A stretch of 64,000 nucleotides of DNA from Shinella sp. XGS7 (lineage in GTDB: Bacteria > Pseudomonadota > Gammaproteobacteria > Burkholderiales > Burkholderiaceae_C): the NCBI RefSeq assembly GCF_020535565.1, contig NZ_CP084758.1, forward strand, positions 2,383,501 through 2,447,500, in the 5' to 3' direction. Positions 17,629 to 27,420 of this stretch are shown here, in pieces. Position 1 is the stretch's first letter; each line of letters begins with the position of its first letter. The notes beneath the pieces were generated by a model. That model saw only the letters and a list, made by a program, of their open reading frames with translations. It was not told the DNA's origin and searched no databases. The position numbers were made by a program, and so were the translations under genes.

Positions 17629-18702
17629 ATGAACGAGCATCCTCCCTCAGGCTACGAGGCCTTCGACCTGCTGGCCACCATGGTGGCCGTGGTGCGGCCC
17701 GACGGCGAATGCCTGTTCGCCAACGCCGCCTTCGAATCCGTGATGCGGCTCTCGCGCCGGGCGGTGCAGGGCCTCAATCTCTTCGACTGGTTTGCCGAGG
17801 CGGCGCGCCTGCGCGAGACCGTGAGCGCGGTGGCCGGCAATGCCTACTCCAGCAGCCGCTTTGACGCCCAGCTGCGCCGTGGCCCCCGCCCGCACGAGGA
17901 CTTGCTGCCGGTCCAGGTCATCGTCAGCCAGACCGACAGCCCCGAGCGCGTGCTGGTGGAGCTGATCGAGAACGCCCAGCAGGCGCGCCAGGACCGCGAG
18001 GAGCGCACCCTGGACCAGGTGCAGGCCACCAAGGAGCTGATCCGCAACCTGGCCCACGAGATCAAGAACCCGCTGGGCGGCATACGCGGCGCGGCCCAGC
18101 TGCTGGCCCTGGAGCTCAACGAGCCGGAGTTGGGCGAGTACACCCAGGTCATCGTGCATGAGGCCGACCGCCTGCAGTCCCTGGTGGACCGCCTGCTGGC
18201 GCCGCACCGCCGCGCCCAGGTGGTGGGCGATGTGAACATCCACGAGGTCTGCGAGCGCGTGCGCTCGGTCATCCTGGCCGAATACCCACGCGGCCTGGCC
18301 GTGCTGCGCGACTACGACACCTCGCTGCCCGACTTCCGCGGCGACCGCGAGCAGCTGATACAGGCCGTGCTCAATATCGTGCAGAACGCCGCCCAGGCCC
18401 TGCATGCCCAGATTGCCCAGGGCACCGCCCAGATCACGCTGCAGACCCGCGTGGCCCGCCAGGTCACCATCGGCAAGCAGCGCTGGCGCTTGGCATTGGA
18501 ATTGCATATCCAGGACAACGGTCCCGGTGTGCCAGCCGAGATCCGCGATCGCATCTTCTACCCCCTGGTCTCCGGCCGGGATGGTGGGACCGGTCTGGGT
18601 CTGACCCTGGCACAAACCATCGCTCAGCAGCATCAGGGCATGATCGACTGCGACAGCGAACCGGGCCGGACCGATTTCCGAATCACCCTGCCTTTGCCCT
18701 GA
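17629..18702 (+). CDS. ntrB: Nitrogen regulation sensor kinase NtrB (GlnL)
   Basis: 357 residues without TM segments. An N-terminal PAS domain (~10-120) precedes the H-box NLAHEIKNP with phospho-acceptor His143. The ATPase domain has an N-box (LNIVQNAAQAL), G1 (DNGPGVP) and G2 (GGTGLGL). It is a cytosolic kinase/phosphatase controlled by PII (GlnB), and it phosphorylates NtrC when nitrogen is short. It lies 27 bp upstream of ntrC and is clearly co-transcribed with it. Confidence 0.95.
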   Translation: MNEHPPSGYEAFDLLATMVAVVRPDGECLFANAAFESVMRLSRRAVQGLNLFDWFAEAARLRETVSAVAGNAYSSSRFDAQLRRGPRPHEDLLPVQVIVSQTDSPERVLVELIENAQQARQDREERTLDQVQATKELIRNLAHEIKNPLGGIRGAAQLLALELNEPELGEYTQVIVHEADRLQSLVDRLLAPHRRAQVVGDVNIHEVCERVRSVILAEYPRGLAVLRDYDTSLPDFRGDREQLIQAVLNIVQNAAQALHAQIAQGTAQITLQTRVARQVTIGKQRWRLALELHIQDNGPGVPAEIRDRIFYPLVSGRDGGTGLGLTLAQTIAQQHQGMIDCDSEPGRTDFRITLPLP

Positions 18703-18729
18703 TACGCGGTCGGCAAAGGGGAGCACTGC

Positions 18730-20205
18730 ATGAAGTCCATCTGGATTTGTGACGACGACCACTCCATCCGTTTCGTTCTGGAGAAAGCCCTGAGCCGCGA
18801 GGGCCTGCCGGTACGCAGCTTCAGCAATGGCCGCGATCTGCTGGCCGCGCTGGACGATGGCGACAGCCCCCAGGTCCTGGTTTCCGACATCCGCATGCCC
18901 GGCGGCTCGGGCCTGGAGCTGCTGGCCAAGGTCAAGCAGAAGATGCCGGGCCTGCCCGTCATCATCATGACCGCCTACTCCGATCTGGACAGCGCCGTCT
19001 CGGCCTTCCAGGGCGGCGCCTTTGAATACCTGCCCAAGCCCTTCGACCTCAGCCGCGCGGTGGAGCTGATCCGCCGCGCCCAGGAGGAGAGCCAGCGCGA
19101 GGCGGTGGCCGAGGAGGCCGCGGCCCAGGTGCCCGAGATGCTGGGCCAGGCGCCGGCCATGCAGGACGTGTTCCGCGCCATCGGCCGCCTGAGCCAGAGC
19201 CATGTCACGCTGATGATCACCGGCGAATCGGGCACCGGCAAGGAGCTCGTCGCCCGCGCGCTGCACGACTACGGCAAGCGCCGCAACGGCCCCTTCGTCG
19301 CCATCAACATGGCCGCTATCCCGCGCGACCTCATCGAATCGGAATTGTTCGGCCACGAGAAGGGCGCGTTCACCGGGGCGCAGAACCGCTCGACCGGCCG
19401 CTTCGAGCAGGCCGAGGGCGGCACGCTCTTCCTCGACGAGATCGGCGACATGCCGATGGATGCGCAAACCCGTCTGCTGCGCGTGCTCTCCGACGGCCAG
19501 TTCTACCGCGTGGGCGGCCACAGCCCGCTCAAGAGCAATGTGCGCGTGATCGCCGCCACCCACCAGAACCTGGAGGAGCGGGTGCGCCAGGGCGGCTTCC
19601 GCGAGGACTTGTTCCACCGCCTCAACGTGATCCGCCTGCGCCTGCCGGCCCTGCGCGAGCGCCGTGAGGACATCCCGGTGCTGGCGCGCTACTTCCTGCA
19701 GCGCAGCGCCACCGAGCTGGGCGTGGAGCCCAAGCGCCTGTCGGACGCGGCCCTGACCAAGCTGGTGGCCTTCGACTTTCCGGGCAATGTGCGCCAGCTG
19801 GAGAACGTCTGCCACTGGCTCAGCGTGATGGCGCCCAGCCAGGTGGTGGAGCCCAAGGATCTGCCCCAGGAGCTGCTGCAGCCGCAAAGCCCCACGCTGA
19901 CCGCGGCCGCGGCGGGCCTGCCGCTGGCCGCCCCGGCCCAGGCCCTGGGTGAGCTCGTGGCACCGGCCATCCCGGCCGCCACCGGCCCCGATGTCTGGGT
20001 GGCCGAGATGGCACGCGAGGCCCGGCGCCTGCTGGCCAGCGGCGAGCCCGAGGTCTGGGACCAGCTGACCCGTCGCTTCGAGGCCAGCCTCATCCTCACC
20101 GCCCTGGACCTGACCCGTGGCCGCCGCATCGAGGCGGCGCAGAAGCTGGGCATAGGCCGCAACACCATCACCCGCAAGATCCAGGAACTGGGCCTGGACG
20201 CCTGA
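18730..20205 (+). CDS. ntrC: Nitrogen response regulator NtrC (sigma-54 activator)
   Basis: 491 residues: a receiver domain with phospho-acceptor Asp53 (VSDIRMPGG), an AAA+ domain (~140-375) with Walker A GESGTGKE (165-172) and sigma-54-contacting GAFTGA (212-217), and a Fis-type HTH at the C-terminus. It activates glnA and other nitrogen genes from upstream sites. Residues ~173-250 are of rhizobial type (LHDYGKRRNGPFVAINMAAI), while the flanks (SDGQFYRVGGH, RVRQGGFREDLFHR) are typical of betaproteobacteria. The alteration leaves all AAA+ motifs intact. An Ala/Pro-rich linker (~385-430) precedes the DNA-binding domain. Confidence 0.95.
   Translation: MKSIWICDDDHSIRFVLEKALSREGLPVRSFSNGRDLLAALDDGDSPQVLVSDIRMPGGSGLELLAKVKQKMPGLPVIIMTAYSDLDSAVSAFQGGAFEYLPKPFDLSRAVELIRRAQEESQREAVAEEAAAQVPEMLGQAPAMQDVFRAIGRLSQSHVTLMITGESGTGKELVARALHDYGKRRNGPFVAINMAAIPRDLIESELFGHEKGAFTGAQNRSTGRFEQAEGGTLFLDEIGDMPMDAQTRLLRVLSDGQFYRVGGHSPLKSNVRVIAATHQNLEERVRQGGFREDLFHRLNVIRLRLPALRERREDIPVLARYFLQRSATELGVEPKRLSDAALTKLVAFDFPGNVRQLENVCHWLSVMAPSQVVEPKDLPQELLQPQSPTLTAAAAGLPLAAPAQALGELVAPAIPAATGPDVWVAEMAREARRLLASGEPEVWDQLTRRFEASLILTALDLTRGRRIEAAQKLGIGRNTITRKIQELGLDA
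19235..19480 (+). other. Alphaproteobacterial-looking patch in ntrC
   Basis: About 245 bp covering the GAFTGA and Walker B region. The encoded residues match rhizobial NtrC almost word for word where betaproteobacterial NtrC differs. Both flanks are host-like. Confidence 0.8.
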
Positions 20206-20306
20206 GAAAAGCCGGCGCTTCTTGACGGTGCGGCCGGCCGTTGCGGGCCGTCCGGGTGTATAAGCCCGGACGTTTCAGCAAAGACCAGTAGGAAGAGAGC
20301 CGACTC

Positions 20307-21026
20307 ATGGGCGCACAGTGGAAGGCCAAGCACAAGGACATCGCGGCAAATGCCAAGGGCCGCATGTTCACGAAGCTGTCCAAGGAAATCATGCAGGCCG
20401 CGCGCGGCGGCGCCGATCCCGATATGAACGCCCGCCTGCGCATGGTGGTGGAGCAGGCCAAGAAGGCCTCCATGCCGCGCGACACGCTGGAGCGTGCCAT
20501 CAAGAAGGGCGCGGGCCTGCTGGGTGAGGCGGTGAACTTCGAGCGTGTCACCTACGAGGGCTTCGCCCCACACCGGGTGGCCGTGATCGTGGAATGCCTG
20601 ACCGACAATGTGAACCGCACGGCCTCCGAGATGCGCGTGCTCTTCCGCAAGGGCCAGCTGGGCGTGAGCGGCTCGGTGAGCTGGGACTTCGATCACCTGG
20701 GCATCATCGAGGCCAGCCCCTTGCAGGCCGATGCCGATATCGAGCTGGCGGCCATCGAGGCCGGCGCCCAGGACCTCGAGACCGTGGAGGCAGATGAGGA
20801 CGGGGAGGGCGGCGCTGCGCTGTTCTACACCGATGCCGCCGATCTGGACCTGGTCTGCCGTGCCCTGCCGGCCCAGGGTTTTGGCGTGACTAGCGCCAAG
20901 CTGGGCTACCGACCCAAGACCCCGCTCTCCCTGGGGGCCGCCGAGCTGGAGGAGGTGGAAGCCTTTCTGGCTGCCATCGACGCCTGCGACGATGTGCAGG
21001 AGGTCTATGTGGCCCTGGCGGGCTGA
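20307..21026 (+). CDS. YebC/PmpR-family protein (YeeN-like paralogue)
   Basis: 239 residues of the three-domain YebC/PmpR family. It begins [11 protein letters not shown] instead of the MAGHSKW of classical YebC, placing it in the YeeN-like second subgroup. Family members have been described as DNA-binding regulators and, more recently, as factors that help ribosomes through proline runs. Which applies here is unknown. It is a monocistronic gene 101 bp after ntrC and convergent with an MBL hydrolase gene. Confidence 0.88.
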   Translation: MGAQWKAKHKDIAANAKGRMFTKLSKEIMQAARGGADPDMNARLRMVVEQAKKASMPRDTLERAIKKGAGLLGEAVNFERVTYEGFAPHRVAVIVECLTDNVNRTASEMRVLFRKGQLGVSGSVSWDFDHLGIIEASPLQADADIELAAIEAGAQDLETVEADEDGEGGAALFYTDAADLDLVCRALPAQGFGVTSAKLGYRPKTPLSLGAAELEEVEAFLAAIDACDDVQEVYVALAG

Positions 21027-21048
21027 GTCGGCGCGGCGGGCCTAGGTC

Positions 21049-22011
21049 CTAGCCCGCCTGCTTGTCCAGCCACACGCCCAGGCCCTGGGCGTTGAGCTCC
21101 ACATCCATGGCCAGCAGGCTGCGCTGGCGCTCCGGCGGCAGTGCGCAGCCATGGCGGTCCAGTTCGCGCAGATAGAGTGCCTCCAGCCCGCTCTTGAGTG
21201 CTTTATGCCGCTCGGCCTGCCCCTGGCTGGCGCGGGCGATGGCCACCATCTCGGCAATCTGTGTGCGCAGCAGGGCGGCCAGGCGCTGCACCTCGGCCAC
21301 GCTGCCACCCACGCGGCCGTAATGGGTCAGGAACATCTGACGCGGCGAGCGGGCCAGCATGCGCTCCATCGAGGCCAGCAGGGCCTCGGGCTCGAACTGC
21401 ACCGGGGTGCTGGTGGGCATGATCCAGGCGCCGTGCTCGGCATGGTCGAACTCGCGGTAGGACAGGCCGAAGGTATCGCCGGTGAACCAGCCCTGGCTGC
21501 GCGCGTCCCAGAGGCAGTGATGGTGGCGGGCATGGCCGGGGGTGTCGGCCACCAGCAGCTCGCGACCGGCCAGCGAGACGATCTGGCCGTCCGTGCTGGT
21601 GTCCACGCGCTCGGCCGGCACGCCCAGCAGCTGGCCGTAGGAGCGCTGCATCTCGGCCTCGCCATAGACGGCCAGGGCGCCCTGGTAGAGCGCTGTCGGG
21701 TCGATCAGGTGGCGGGCGCCACGCGGGTGCACCAGCAGCCGGGCCCGGGGCAGGGACTGCATCAGCAGGCCCACGCCGCCGGCATGGTCCAGATGCACAT
21801 GGGTGGGGATCACCCAGTCCACGGCGTCAGGACTGAGTCCCAGGGCCTCAAGCGCGCCCAGCAGGCGGGGCACGGCATGGTTGGTGCCGGTGTCGATGAA
21901 GGCGGCGCGGCCGGCTTCCACGAGCAGGTAGGCGGCATCGAAATGATCGCGCTGAAAACCGGTGTCGACGGCGTACACGCCATCGCCCAGGTCCTGCAGA
22001 TACGGGCTCAT
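21049..22011 (-). CDS. MBL-fold metallohydrolase
   Basis: 320 residues with the metallo-beta-lactamase fold. The di-zinc motif is THVHLDHAGG, followed by downstream His (DTPGHARHH) and Asp (WFTGDTFG) ligands. It resembles glyoxalase II-like hydrolases, but the substrate is unknown. The start at 22011 follows AAGGAGG in the divergent gap; the longer frame up to 22290 runs into the deformylase gene on the other strand and is a shadow. Only 59 bp separate the two divergent start codons. Confidence 0.85.
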   Translation of the reverse strand: MSPYLQDLGDGVYAVDTGFQRDHFDAAYLLVEAGRAAFIDTGTNHAVPRLLGALEALGLSPDAVDWVIPTHVHLDHAGGVGLLMQSLPRARLLVHPRGARHLIDPTALYQGALAVYGEAEMQRSYGQLLGVPAERVDTSTDGQIVSLAGRELLVADTPGHARHHHCLWDARSQGWFTGDTFGLSYREFDHAEHGAWIMPTSTPVQFEPEALLASMERMLARSPRQMFLTHYGRVGGSVAEVQRLAALLRTQIAEMVAIARASQGQAERHKALKSGLEALYLRELDRHGCALPPERQRSLLAMDVELNAQGLGVWLDKQAG

Positions 22012-22070
22012 GAGGCTTGTCTCCCTCCTTAGAATGCCCCAACCATAGCCGAAGAAGAGAGGGCCCCGCC

Positions 22071-22607
22071 ATGGCGGTTCGAGAGATCCTGAAGATGGGC
22101 GACCCGCGCCTGCTGCGTGTGGCCCAGCCGGTGCGCGAGTTCGGCACCCCGGCCCTGCGCGAGCTGGTGGCCGATATGCTGGACACCATGAAGGCCGCCA
22201 ACGGCGCCGGCCTGGCCGCGCCCCAGATCGGCGTGGATCTGCAGCTGGTGATCTTCGGCTTCGAGCGCAATGAGCGCTATCCGGAGGCACCGCCCGTGCA
22301 CATGACGGTGCTGATCAACCCGGAGATCACGCCGCAGTCCGAGCTGCTGGAAGAGGGCTGGGAGGGCTGTCTCTCGGTGCCTGGCCTGCGCGGCGTGGTG
22401 CCCCGCCATGCCAGCATCCGCTACCGCGGCTTCGATCTGGAGGGCCGGCCCATCGATCGTCTCGCCGAGGGCTTCCATGCCCGCGTGGTGCAGCACGAGT
22501 GCGACCACCTGATGGGCCAGCTCTATCCCATGCGGGTGCGCGACTTCAGCCGTTTCGGCTTCACCTCGGTGCTCTTCCCCGAGCTCGATCCCGGCTCCGA
22601 CGACTGA
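22071..22607 (+). CDS. def: Peptide deformylase
   Basis: 178 residues. The three diagnostic motifs are present: [18 protein letters not shown] (Cys metal ligand) and QHECDHLMG (two His ligands and catalytic Glu). The enzyme strips the formyl group from nascent N-terminal methionine. No fmt gene follows, so this is a solitary copy, and a second def-fmt locus may exist elsewhere in the genome. The start at 22071 fits the family N-terminus ([13 protein letters not shown]). Confidence 0.93.
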   Translation: MAVREILKMGDPRLLRVAQPVREFGTPALRELVADMLDTMKAANGAGLAAPQIGVDLQLVIFGFERNERYPEAPPVHMTVLINPEITPQSELLEEGWEGCLSVPGLRGVVPRHASIRYRGFDLEGRPIDRLAEGFHARVVQHECDHLMGQLYPMRVRDFSRFGFTSVLFPELDPGSDD

Positions 22608-22699
22608 GCCCGGGCCCGCCCGGCCCGAAATACTTTGTAAGCCCGTCCTCCGAGTCTGGCGGCTGCGCGTTGAAGTGCCAGCCCGAGGAGATCTTCGCG

Positions 22700-24295
22700 A
22701 TGACGTGCGCCGCACCGTTTCTGCCCGCCAGCTCAGGCCCGCGCCGATCTGGCGGGCGGCTTGCGCTGGCCCTGGGCTGGCTGCTGTGCCTGCTGCTGGC
22801 TTCGCTCGCGGGATGGGCCCAGGCGCAGGCGAGCGCCGATGATCCGCCCGCACGCGCCGGCCGGGTGGCGGGCCTGGACGGTCAGGCCTGGTGGCTGGTG
22901 CCCGAATCGGGCCAGTGGCAGCTCCTGCTGCTGAACCAGACCCTGGGCCCCGGCGAGCGCCTGCGCAGCGCGCCCCAGGCGCGGTTGAGTCTGCGCATAG
23001 GCTCCACCAGCCTCTGGCTGGACGGGGACAGCGAGCTGCTGCTGCGCCGCCTGGATGACGAGGCCGTGGAGCTGCAGCTGCTGCGCGGTGGCCTGGCCCT
23101 GCGCCTGCGTCAGCGCGAGTTGCTTGACGAGTTCCGTGTCTTCACGCGCGAGGGCGATGTCACGGCCGAGCGCGAAGGCCTGTACCGGGTGGAGCAACTG
23201 GCGCGGGCCGGCGGCAGCCGCGTCCAGAGCTGGGAGGGGCGGCTGCGCTTCGAGTGGCGCGAGCGCGAGGCGGGCGACCCCGTCTGGCTGTCCAGCGGCG
23301 AGCAGGCCGAGCTCTGGTGGAGCGGCGGACCGCGCGCCGAGCGCCAGGCCCTGCAGCGCGAGGGGTTCGGCGACTGGGTGCTGGCGCAAAGCCGCGCCGA
23401 GGGGCCCTACCAGGCCTGGAACCATGTGTCGCCCGAGATGACCGGCGCCGAGGTGCTCGATGCCTACGGTCAATGGGAACAGCATCCCGAGCACGGCGTG
23501 CTCTGGGTGCCCAGCGCCGTGGCCCCGGACTGGGAGCCCTACCGCCAGGGCCGCTGGCTCTGGTCGGCGCGCTGGGGCTGGACCTGGGTGGATGCTGCGC
23601 CCTGGGGCTTTGCGCCCTTCCATTACGGCCGCTGGCTGCGCTGGGGCGGGCGCTGGTGCTGGGCGCCGGGCGCCTATGCGGGCCGGCCCGTCTATGCCCC
23701 GGCCCTGGTGGGCTGGGGTGCCGGGCGTGCGCCGGTCTGGAACCGTCACCAGCCGCCGCCGCCGGGCTGGCAGGCCCTGGGGCCGCGCCAGCCCTATGTG
23801 CCGCACTACCGTCACAGCCCCGGCTATGGCCAGCGCCTGAATGACCCGCCGGTCACGGTGCGCCCGCCGTCGCCGCGCTGGGAGCCGCCGCGCGCACCGG
23901 AACTGCCCCGGCCCGACTGGCGTTTCGGGGAGCGTCGGGAGGGACGCCAGGACGGACACCAAGAAGGGCGCCAGGATGTGACGCCACGCTGGCCGCGCCC
24001 CGAGCGACCCGCCCAGTGGGAGCGTGACCGGGAGCGGCCGGCCTGGGGCGAGCGCGGCGCCGCGCCGGCCCCTGCGCCGCGACCCGAAACGCCGCGCAGC
24101 GAGATGCCGCGGCGCTGGGAGCCCTCACCGGGCTGGCAGCCGCCCCAAGCTCAGCCCCAGCCCCAGCCCCAGCCCCAGCGTCCGGAGCGCAGCGAGCCGC
24201 CGGGGCGCGCAGATCGCCCTGGCGCGGAGCCCGCGCGGGGCGAGGGGCCGCAGCGCCGCCATGGCTGGAGCGATCGCCAGCGTGTCCAGCCCTGA
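22700..24295 (+). CDS. Secreted FecR/DUF6600-type protein with Pro/Arg-rich tail
   Basis: 531 residues. A signal peptide ends near residue 36 (AGWAQAQA). A FecR-like beta domain (~45-210) follows, then a Trp/Tyr-rich DUF6600-type block with repeated W-x-P, GRWLW and WGWTWVDAAPWGFAPF motifs (~245-365). The last ~165 residues are low-complexity Pro/Arg/Glu, with a QPQPQPQP run. It is probably periplasmic or surface-exposed. No function is established for this family. The start at 22700 is 9 bp after GAGGAG. Cys is almost absent from the mature protein. Confidence 0.75.
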   Translation: MTCAAPFLPASSGPRRSGGRLALALGWLLCLLLASLAGWAQAQASADDPPARAGRVAGLDGQAWWLVPESGQWQLLLLNQTLGPGERLRSAPQARLSLRIGSTSLWLDGDSELLLRRLDDEAVELQLLRGGLALRLRQRELLDEFRVFTREGDVTAEREGLYRVEQLARAGGSRVQSWEGRLRFEWREREAGDPVWLSSGEQAELWWSGGPRAERQALQREGFGDWVLAQSRAEGPYQAWNHVSPEMTGAEVLDAYGQWEQHPEHGVLWVPSAVAPDWEPYRQGRWLWSARWGWTWVDAAPWGFAPFHYGRWLRWGGRWCWAPGAYAGRPVYAPALVGWGAGRAPVWNRHQPPPPGWQALGPRQPYVPHYRHSPGYGQRLNDPPVTVRPPSPRWEPPRAPELPRPDWRFGERREGRQDGHQEGRQDVTPRWPRPERPAQWERDRERPAWGERGAAPAPAPRPETPRSEMPRRWEPSPGWQPPQAQPQPQPQPQRPERSEPPGRADRPGAEPARGEGPQRRHGWSDRQRVQP

Positions 24296-24300
24296 GCGCC

Positions 24301-24954
24301 TCAGAGCAGGGGCTTGAGCCCCTGCCAGACCTGCTCCAGCATCAGCGGATGGGCCTTGGCCAGGGGGTGGATGCGGTCGGGCTGGAACCAGTCCATGGCA
24401 TCCGGCCGGTCGGCCACGCCCTGCAGCAGGAAGGGCGTGAGAGCGGTCTTCTCGGCCCGGGCCACCTCGGCAAACAGGCCAGCGAAATCGCGCGCATAGG
24501 CGCTGCCGTAGTTGGGCGGCACCTGCATGCCCACCAGCTGCACGCGGGCGCCGGCGGCCTTGGCCGCACGCACCATGCTCAGCAGGTTCTCGCGCGTGCT
24601 GGCCAGGGGCAGGCCGCGCAGGGCGTCGTTGCCACCCAGTTCGATCAGCACATGGCTGGGGTTGTGCTGGCTGAGCAGCGCGGCCAGGCGGGCGCGGCCG
24701 CCGGCCGTGGTGTCGCCGCTGATGCTGGCATTGATCACCTCGTAGGCCGGCTTGTGCCCCTGCAGGCGCTGCTGCAGCAGGGCCACCCAGCCGCTGCCGC
24801 GGGCAATGCCATACTCGGCCGAGAGGCTGTCGCCCACCACCAGCACGCGGCGCGGCTTGGCGGTCTGAGTCTGCGCCTGCGCGGCGGCAAGACCCGACAC
24901 CCACGGCCCCAGGGCCAGCAGGCTACAGTCGCGCATCCACCGACGTCGATTCAT
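24301..24954 (-). CDS. tesA: TesA-type arylesterase / lysophospholipase (SGNH hydrolase)
   Basis: 217 residues. A signal peptide leads into an SGNH hydrolase with GDSLS (Ser nucleophile), GGNDALRG (oxyanion Asn) and PDRIHP (Asp/His). TesA enzymes are periplasmic and hydrolyse thioesters, lysophospholipids and aryl esters. The start at 24954 follows GAAGGTGAAG. It diverges from the ybbA gene with 28 bp between start codons, the same pairing seen in Escherichia coli. The stop is 5 bp from the end of the convergent DUF6600 gene. Confidence 0.88.
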   Translation of the reverse strand: MNRRRWMRDCSLLALGPWVSGLAAAQAQTQTAKPRRVLVVGDSLSAEYGIARGSGWVALLQQRLQGHKPAYEVINASISGDTTAGGRARLAALLSQHNPSHVLIELGGNDALRGLPLASTRENLLSMVRAAKAAGARVQLVGMQVPPNYGSAYARDFAGLFAEVARAEKTALTPFLLQGVADRPDAMDWFQPDRIHPLAKAHPLMLEQVWQGLKPLL

Positions 24955-24982
24955 CTTCACCTTCACAGAGTTCGTCGCAGTC

Positions 24983-25652
<670 letters not shown>

Positions 25653-25678
<26 letters not shown>

Positions 25679-26213
25679 GCCGGCGCCAGCGCTCGCCGCG
25701 GATGAGGGCCCACCAGCCCAGATAGACCAGCACATAGGCCAGGGCCCCCAGCAGCAGGCCGGCCAGGGGCAGGCCCATCAGCAGGGGCGGGCCCAGATTG
25801 GAGATCCAGGCCATCAGGGCCGTGCCCCAGCTCAGCGGGGCGCTCCAGTCGATCTCCAGCATCTCCGGCGTAGCCACCGGGCCAGCATGGCCCGAGGCCA
25901 GGCGGCCCAGGGCGATGGCCAGGCTCCAGATGGGCACCAGGGTGAAGGGATTGGTGAGCCAGGTGGCGGCCACGGCGGCCGCCACATTGGCGCGGCAGGC
26001 GATGGCCACGAGGGCTGCCAGCACCATCTGGGTGGGCAGGGGAATCACGCCCACCGCCAGGCCCACGGCCACACCCAGGGCCACGCGACGCCGGTGCGCC
26101 ACCCAGAGCCAGGGCCGCGGCGCCAGATAGCGCCCCAGCCAGCGCAGGCCCTGGGTCTGTGCCAGGGTGTCGGGGTGGGGCAGGATGCGGCGGGCGAAGC
26201 GGGTGGCGGGCAT
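25653..26213 (-). CDS. DUF2062 membrane protein
   Basis: 186 residues with three or four hydrophobic segments and the DUF2062 pattern ([26 protein letters not shown]). The function is unknown; the domain often sits near lipid or glycan transferases. The start at 26213 (MPATRFARR) is taken over an upstream TTG. The last 26 bp overlap the end of ybbA on the opposite strand. Confidence 0.8.
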
Positions 26214-26232
26214 GGGGCGCGAGGGCGGATGC

Positions 26233-26274
26233 AAAAAAACCCGCGGCGCCCCAGGTGGGGCGGATCGCGGGTTT
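26233..26274 (-). terminator. Terminator of the selO-ppiC operon
   Basis: A two-part hairpin (outer AACCCGCG/CGCGGGTT, inner GCCCC/GGGGC) followed on the minus strand by seven T residues (the A-run at 26233-26239). It lies 20 bp past the ppiC stop. Confidence 0.85.
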
Positions 26275-26294
26275 GTGTCAGCTCAGGGCGCGGC

Positions 26295-27095
26295 TCAGTT
26301 GGCGAACTTGTAGTCCGTCTTGGCCTTGCTCTTGAGCTCCTGCTGGAAGGCGGCCAGCTTCTGCTGACCCAGGCGCTGCAGGATCTGCGGCTTGACGTCC
26401 TCGAAGGCGGGGAACTGGGCTTCGCGGGTGTCTTCCAGCTTGATGATGTGGAAGCCGAACTGGCTCTTCACCGGCTCCTGGGTGTATTCGCCCTTCTTCA
26501 GCTCGGTCATGGCCTTGCTGAACTCGGGCACGAAGTTGCCGGGGTTGGCGAAGTCCAGATCACCACCGTTGGCAGCGGAGCCGGGGTCCTTGGAGTTCTT
26601 GCTGGCCAGGTCCTCGAACTTGGCGCCGCCCTTGAGCTGGGCGATCAGGGCCTTGGCCTCTTCTTCCTTCTCCACCAGGATGTGGCGGGCGCGGTACTCG
26701 GTGCCGCTGTTCTGGGCCTTGAACTTGTCGTACTCGGCCTGGGCGTCGGCGTCGGTGACCGGGTTCTTCTTGGCGTAGTCGGCGAAGAGCTCGCGGATCA
26801 TGATGGACTGGCTGGCCAGCTCCATCTGGGCCTTGTAGTCGGCGCTCTGCGGGATGCCGCGCTTGGCGGCTTCCTGCATGAAGATCTCGCGCAGCACGAC
26901 CTCGTCACGCACCTGGGCTTCCAGTTCCGGCGAGCGCGGCTGGCCGTTCTTGGTCACCTGGCCGACCAGCAGCTCCACCCGGGCCTTGGGCACGGGCTTG
27001 CCATTGACGATGGCCACGTTTTGCGCACTGGCCGTCACGGGCAGGAACGCAGCGGACAGGGCCGCGACGGAGGCGGCGAGCACAAACTTCTTCAT
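26295..27095 (-). CDS. Periplasmic parvulin-type peptidyl-prolyl isomerase
   Basis: 266 residues: a signal peptide (MKKF... TASAQ, cleavage near 25), a SurA-like N-terminal helical region, and a PpiC rotamase domain (~residues 140-235) with YRARHILVE, GGDLDF and SQFGFHIIKLED. It probably acts as a periplasmic folding chaperone or isomerase. The last gene of the minus-strand operon, it starts 61 bp after bolA and is followed by a strong terminator. Confidence 0.9.
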   Translation of the reverse strand: MKKFVLAASVAALSAAFLPVTASAQNVAIVNGKPVPKARVELLVGQVTKNGQPRSPELEAQVRDEVVLREIFMQEAAKRGIPQSADYKAQMELASQSIMIRELFADYAKKNPVTDADAQAEYDKFKAQNSGTEYRARHILVEKEEEAKALIAQLKGGAKFEDLASKNSKDPGSAANGGDLDFANPGNFVPEFSKAMTELKKGEYTQEPVKSQFGFHIIKLEDTREAQFPAFEDVKPQILQRLGQQKLAAFQQELKSKAKTDYKFAN

Positions 27096-27156
27096 GGAAA
27101 TATGAGCGGCTATGAGATGAAAAATGCGCCATCTGGCGCGTTGTGGAGGCGCGCGG

Positions 27157-27420
27157 TCAGCGCTCCTCCGGTGTGCGGGCGTCGATCGCCATCGCATGGA
27201 TGCCCCGCTTCATCAGCTCGGCGAGGGCATCATATACGAGGCGATGGCGGGCCACCCGTGGGAGATTCCTGAAGCGCTCGCTGACGATGAGCGCGTGGTA
27301 ATGCCCGCCTTCGCGGGCGCCGGCATGGCCGGCGTGCAGGGCGCTGTCATCGCGCAGCACCAGCTCGCTGGGCGCCAGGGCGGCGCGCAGGCGCGCCTCG
27401 ATCTCGGCAAGCAGGCTCAT
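27157..27420 (-). CDS. bolA: BolA-family protein
   Basis: 87 residues with the BolA/IbaG class II KH-like fold (HYHALIVSERF, RHRLVYDAL). The invariant His near the C-terminal helix is present (GIHAMAI). BolA proteins partner monothiol glutaredoxins in Fe-S handling. The start overlaps the yciB stop by 4 bp, so translation is likely coupled. Confidence 0.9.
   Translation of the reverse strand: MSLLAEIEARLRAALAPSELVLRDDSALHAGHAGAREGGHYHALIVSERFRNLPRVARHRLVYDALAELMKRGIHAMAIDARTPEER

Noticed and set aside
21049..22290. A 413-residue version of the MBL hydrolase
   Set aside because: The first 93 residues are low-complexity Arg/Pro/Ala and antisense to the deformylase gene; a good ribosome site supports the start at 22011.
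24152..24180. CAGCCC repeat as a mobile or structural element
   Set aside because: It simply encodes a QPQPQPQP run in the Pro-rich tail of the DUF6600 protein.
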